The position numbers and the translations under genes are program-made. The notes under the pieces are model-generated. The model ran no database searches and was not told the DNA's origin. It saw nothing but the letters and a program-made list of their open reading frames with translations. A stretch of 64,000 nucleotides of DNA from Crambe crambe (Eukaryota > Porifera > Demospongiae > Poecilosclerida > Crambeidae): assembly GCA_963924555.1 (NCBI GenBank), contig OZ004596.1, positions 4,536,139 to 4,600,138 of the forward strand, written 5' to 3'. Below, piece by piece: positions 45,529 to 64,000 of the stretch; within the stretch, counting starts at the first letter, position 1; every line of letters begins with the position of its first letter.

Positions 45529-46092
45529 ATGTCAATTGGGATACCTATTAAACTACTGCACGAAGCAGAAGGGCACATAATAACTCTAGAGACCACTACG
45601 GGTGAGATTTATAGAGGAAAATTACTTGAAGCTGAAGACAACATGAACTGTCAGATGCAGAACATCACTCTGACTGCCCGAGATGGAAGGGTTACGCAAG
45701 TAGAACAAGTGTTTATCAGAGGGAGCATGATCAGATTTTTTATCCTTCCTGACATGTTGAAGAATGCACCAATGTTTAAAGTAAAATCTGGAAACAAGCC
45801 TGCAGTAAAACCACCTGTATTTTCAGGAAGAGGAGGTGATGTGTATAATTAGTACATGGTGCTCACTAAATGGAATGATAGTACACAGTGCTCACTAAAT
45901 GGAATAATTACACTTAACTGCAAATAATTTGTACAGAGGAATGATTAATTGAATGCCATCTTTAGAGTCCCTGAATTAGTCTTTAGCCTTAATCATTTTA
46001 TTTTTGTTAAAGGTATGCGAGGTCGTGGTGGTAGAGGTGGATTCAGAGGACGTGGAGGGGGAGGACCAAACATGTTTCAGCGTCGGCAATGA
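45529..46092 (+). CDS. SNRPD3: Small nuclear ribonucleoprotein Sm D3
   Basis: This is a core spliceosomal Sm protein of the heptameric ring that binds the U-rich Sm site of U1, U2, U4 and U5 snRNAs. Exon 1 (45529-45835) gives [20 protein letters not shown], the Sm1 motif [20 protein letters not shown] and the Sm2 motif [20 protein letters not shown]. Exon 2 (46013-46092) gives the RG-rich tail [25 protein letters not shown], stop TGA. Arg-Gly repeats are expected sites of arginine dimethylation. Length is about 128 residues, as in other animals. The reading past the donor at 45836 (GDVYN then stop) is intron read-through. Confidence 0.95.
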
Positions 46093-46419
46093 TATAGATC
46101 AATGAAGAATTGCATTAGTTAACATTACACTATAACTTCCTTTTTTTTAACTTGCATGTGCTTGCATATTTGTCATTAACAACTATGAATATAATTAACA
46201 TTTCCTGCCTGTGAGCGAGTTCGAACATGCCAAATTCAAAATTTGCTGAGGGCGTAAACGCTTCAAGTGAAAAGGAGCTTCTGGCGCATAGCAACAGTTA
46301 GTCGATGTGTGTGATATAAATTTTGGTTCAACAGAACGCACTTGAAGTTTATGTTCTCCTCTTATTCTCTCTCATCTGTCTACTACTAACGGACTAGGGA
46401 TTACTGTACTAGAACTATC

Positions 46420-48358
46420 ATGTCCAGTCCCAAGAGCACCACTGCGGGTATAACTATAAGCGTAACAGCCGAGACCCACGCAGGCTGTAGAAAACACATG
46501 GAGGACTACTTGGCTGTTAAACTCTATCCTAACGAAGAGCTTCGTACGCTTCCCCATCTCAAAGAACAAGCTTACATCGGTGTATTCGATGGACATGGTG
46601 GTAAAGAGGCGGCGAAATGTGCCAGAGAGAGACTTTGGGATATAATTCAAAATCAACCTAAATACAGACTATCTGATATCGAGAGTGTAAAAGAGTCGTT
46701 GGAAGAGGCCTTCCTGGCACTTCATAAAGAAATGGAACCATTAAGAGGTAACCTAACCACCAATCATTATACTGTACTGGATTTTAGTAATAGATGGGGT
46801 TATACTCATAATACATTTCTCTGTCCAGCTACTTGGAAAAGAAACAAAACTGGTGACCTGAGCACAGCTGGTACTACAGCATCTACTGTTATCTTTAGAC
46901 AGGATCATATCTTTGTGGCAAATGTGGGAGACTCCACTGCAATTCTGGCTGTCGCTAATCCTGATGCAGGCAGGCCTAATCAACATCCAGTCAAAGCAGT
47001 TGTACTCACTAAAGACCATAAACCTGAAGACCCTGATGAAATCAAGAATATCGAAAACCTAGGTGAGTCATGTGATGGTAATATACTTGGTGGTATGTGG
47101 TATGTGGAAGCCTTGTTACACAATAAACACTGCAATGCATGTTCAAGCCTGCATCTGAACTATTGTACTTTGGCATGTGCTATACTAATCAGGTACAAAG
47201 ACAGCACAGCATTCTGGTTTATTACAGTTAAGGAGTGAATAGGTTTATCTTTAGGCAGCTTGGCATGGATTTGAATGCTAATGTCAGCATATCCATTCAG
47301 TCTGAGTCCCTCTGATGCTATCTTCCTCTCCCTCGCTAGGTGGAAGTGTAATGACTAGTAGGAATGGAGTCCCTAGAGTTGTGTGGCGAAGGCAAAGAAA
47401 GTACAACAAAGAGGGACATTATGATTCCATTCCATTTCTCAGTGTATCACGCTCCCTTGGTGATTTTTGGTCTTATAACCCAAGAACTAATCGATTTACT
47501 GTCTCCCCTAAGCCTGATGTTCATGTTCATCCCCTCAATCCTAAAGAGCAGAGATTTATTGTGATCGCATCAGATGGTCTATGGAATGTGATGTCCCCAG
47601 ATGACGTTGTTCGCTTTATCTGGGACTATGAGCACAATGATCAGGAGTGTCTTCAGCCTCGTGATGTTGTAAGGGCGGTCATCACCGAAGCCCTCAGAAG
47701 ATGGGCAAGGAAACGCTTACCAGCTGATAACATTGCTGTCTTGATTGCCTTCTTGTCAGAGTCATCTGAGGATTCCCCTGTGAGTTCCCTTTTACAAGCC
47801 TCTGAGCCTACAACAGAAAACGAAGATGCAAGCATAGCGCTAGAGGCCTCTCCTGGTTCTGAGATGAAGAGTGATAGAGATAGTGAAGTGAGCACGGCTA
47901 CAAATACTGAATTGAGTGACACTCCTCCCGATGCTTCCCCATGTTTCACTAACACAGTCTTGAGCAGGCATTGTAGACTCTCAAATAATCTACGGAGACT
48001 CAGAAGCCCAGTGAGTCCTAATTCCCCTGTCGGTAAGCACAGCAGAGAAGAAGAATCCAGTGAGGCTATTCCTACATCAAAGAAATTAAAGCTAGACTGT
48101 GATTCGGGCTGTGATATGGATGAAAGCAGTGATAAGAATGGACTTGATACTTGCAGTGAAGAATGTGAGGAAACTTGTGAGCCGAATGAAAGCAGTGATA
48201 AGACTGAGCTTGAAAATGATACTTGCAGTGAAGAATATTGTGAGCTGAACAATCTAGTTGAAGTCACTGAGGCGATGATTGATGAGGATAGTGGAACATT
48301 TGGTGATGTAACTGCTGGTCCAGAGAGCTTGTCAAAACCTGCTACTACTAGTGGGTAA
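46420..48358 (+). CDS. PPM1D: PPM1D (Wip1)-like PP2C phosphatase
   Basis: Metal-dependent Ser/Thr phosphatase of the PPM family. Exon 1 (46420-46748) gives ETHAGCRKHMEDYLAV and GVFDGHGGKEAAKCARERLW. Exon 2 (about 46831-47062) gives GTTASTVIFRQDHIFVANVG DSTAIL and LTKDHKPEDPDEIKNIENLG. Exon 3 (from 47339) gives GSVMTSRNGVPRVVWRRQRK, SIPFLSVSRSLGDFWSY, IVIASDGLWNVMSPDDV and RRWARKRLPADNIAVLIAF. Metal-binding Asp residues are conserved. GSVM...RVVW and the basic stretch RVVWRRQRKYNKEG match the insertion typical of PPM1D, which in vertebrates dampens ATM/p53 signalling. A long acidic Ser/Glu-rich tail follows. The frame stops at TAA 48356-48358, but that TAA lies in a good donor (GGGTAAGT). Splicing to an acceptor near 48480 would add about 25 codons (GEYYSSLSPLYDEMVV...). 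Confidence 0.88.
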
Positions 48359-48677
48359 GTTAAGTGGTCAAGCTTGTTGATACATGCAGATCAGTTAGTG
48401 ATTGTGTTTGTGTATGCAGCCCCCCTCTACTTGACAGAGTCAAGGATTGATTAACAAAACACAGTCTTTTTTTATTTAGGTGAGTATTATTCATCTTTAT
48501 CCCCACTGTATGATGAGATGGTTGTTCTCTACAGAATTTCAGAGAGAGAGCTACACTGAAAGTTTATTATGCATTTGTACATATTCACACCAAAGGTTAT
48601 TGTGCAGAATTTATTTATTATTAGTACTATACCATTTTTAACATTATCAACTATGCACGCATGCGCGTTGGAGAAAA

Positions 48678-50519
<1,842 letters not shown>

Positions 50520-50866
50520 CTCAGCAATTCTTATTGTGTCGTCATTGCAAATAGTTATTATAAATAATTATTGTTGCGCATGCGTTACAATTAAAAACCG
50601 CCCAAATCAGGTTTGAACTGGAATGATCCTACTTGATCCACAGTCATCTTAGATAGAATCCAGGTATATAACGACTATGGTTAATCAATCTAGTGTTTAA
50701 ACCGTGTAAATTGTATAGCCAAAGTGTCTTTTTACTGCTTAAACTATAATATCACATCAGTAAGTTAAGTATGTATTAGCTAGCTAAAAGGAGATGTAAT
50801 ACCACCGTGTTAGCAGTTGGCAAATAGTATTGGTTCATTATAATAATTTTGTGTTATAGGATTAGA
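50520..50866. other. FN3K 3' region / first Ran promoter
   Basis: A GCGCATGCGTTAC motif (NRF-1-like core GCATGCG) lies at about 50577, upstream of the first Ran gene. No gene seen. Confidence 0.45.
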
Positions 50867-51790
<924 letters not shown>

Positions 51791-52081
51791 AATATTTTTC
51801 TGATCCTTACCTCTATATTATTATACCAGAAAAAAAATTAATGTAGTTTTTTTTGTTAACTGTTTGTTTCTGTGTTTCTTATTTCAATGGTGTGTGTAGC
51901 GCAATGCATCAAGCGCCACTTAAAAATTCTAGTGCATGCCCAATTTTGCTCGGAAAATCTTGGGTGAACCATAGATTGTATAAGACAGCTAGCTCTTCAA
52001 GGCGTGACGAGTACGCATGCGTAGTAAGATTACTTTTTTCCGCGCGCATGCGTCAAACGCCGCGAAGAGCGTTTGCATGAA
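51791..52081. promoter_or_regulatory. Intergenic promoter of Ran copy 2
   Basis: Contains TACGCATGCGTAG (52012-52024) and CGCGCGCATGCGTC (52041-52054) within about 70 bp upstream of the ATG. GCATGCG is the core of NRF-1-type sites. Function inferred from motif and position only. Confidence 0.5.
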
Positions 52082-52984
<903 letters not shown>

Positions 52985-53527
52985 TTTTTTACATGATGTA
53001 TCATATTAAATCCTAGTAGATATGTACACGTAGATAGGATGGTGGTTCTGATTGGTGTTTGTCTTGTAGCTAGACAAAGCAATATTCATTGCATGCATGA
53101 CTAAGATCGATCGAGCGCGAGCATGCCACGTCAGGCGCGCGCGCGTGTGTAGACCCCGCCCCGCCCCATGCCCACGCGCGCACACAATTAATCGTACGTG
53201 TACGTACGTGTGTGCATGTGCTAAAGATAAAGCCAAAGTGAAAAGGAAGTCGAGCACAGTAGGAGGGAAAGTACGCCCATCCGATTCTGCTTAGCCACTA
53301 CAAGGGACTCCATTAGAATAGGCTATCGGTGTGATAAGTTTCCTCCCTCCACAAAAGTAGTTAAGCCAAAAGATCTAGCTAAAAGAGCTGTATTTGGTTG
53401 CTTTCTTCTTCTTGTCAGCGTACCATCGTCTTTACTCGTAAACTAATGCTCAACAGCACAGCAGAAGCTTAACGAAGCCTAGTTTGAGATAGTGGACGAG
53501 CTACATCGATACAAGACTCGAGGCACT
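52985..53527. promoter_or_regulatory. GC-rich promoter region of the SERCA gene
   Basis: 53120-53215 is a CpG-rich block (AGGCGCGCGCGCGTGTG, CCCCGCCCCGCCCC, CGCGCGCACAC, CGTACGTGTACGTACGTG) in an otherwise AT-rich window. CCCCGCCCC is an Sp/KLF-type GC box. The 5' leader of the pump mRNA probably starts downstream, near 53400. Confidence 0.5.

Positions 53528-64000
<10,473 letters not shown>

Noticed and set aside
45836-46012. SNRPD3 ending at GDVYN in exon 1
   Set aside because: This is intron read-through; splicing restores the RG-rich tail expected of the family.

Overview
The window is eukaryotic and looks like animal DNA from an early-branching invertebrate, most likely a demosponge. 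Almost every gene has many short introns with GT/AG borders. The gene set is metazoan (SERCA pump, PPM1D-type phosphatase, DEG/ENaC channel, neprilysin-type M13 peptidases, Ran, acetoacetyl-CoA synthetase). The DNA is AT-rich, full of TAGCTAGC-like motifs, and carries long pure microsatellites. The species is an inference and was not tested.

Layout. 0-7.5 kb: a divergent pair, acetoacetyl-CoA synthetase (minus) and beta-ureidopropionase (plus), sharing a 180-bp intergenic promoter. 7.6-12.2 kb: two tandem exostosin-like (GT64) type II membrane glycosyltransferases. The first has DEN where the second has the metal-binding DDD. 12.7-13.2 kb: an LTO1/Yae1-domain gene (minus). 14.3-43.7 kb: an expanded, decaying array of M13 zinc metallopeptidases on the minus strand. 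It holds pseudogene A (two frameshifting deletions, no N-terminus), apparently intact B, 3' fragment C (lacks the HExxH exon), apparently intact D and E, and isolated relic exons. The spacers carry a dispersed repeat family, a 40/20-bp composite minisatellite, foldback elements, and relics of a RecQ-like helicase and of a DEG/ENaC gene. 43.7-46.1 kb: a single-exon DEG/ENaC channel (minus) facing SNRPD3 (plus) across an E-box-rich promoter. 46.4-50.5 kb: PPM1D-like phosphatase and fructosamine-3-kinase, the latter with a 452-bp pure (TC)n intron tract. 50.9-53.0 kb: two tandem Ran GTPases. 53.5-64 kb: a SERCA-type Ca2+ ATPase that runs off the right edge.

The most notable item lies in the M13 array, between D and E on the opposite strand. 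It is an uninterrupted, intronless 645-codon Fanzor (eukaryotic TnpB-like, predicted RNA-guided nuclease). It has RuvC-I Asp, a Glu in the relocated DEFRTS position, a CxxC...CxxC zinc ribbon and a DRDRNAAANI RuvC-III. It sits in a 2,156-bp element bounded by TTAA on both sides, with CCCT...AACTAC inverted ends, the signature of piggyBac-type DNA transposons. No transposase is encoded, so the element appears to be a non-autonomous piggyBac-like unit carrying a Fanzor. The stop codon lies only 27 bp from the right end, so any guide RNA scaffold should overlap the 3' part of the ORF, with the guide read from flanking host DNA. The left flank is a relic M13 exon, and a 25-bp host sequence is repeated on both sides of the element.
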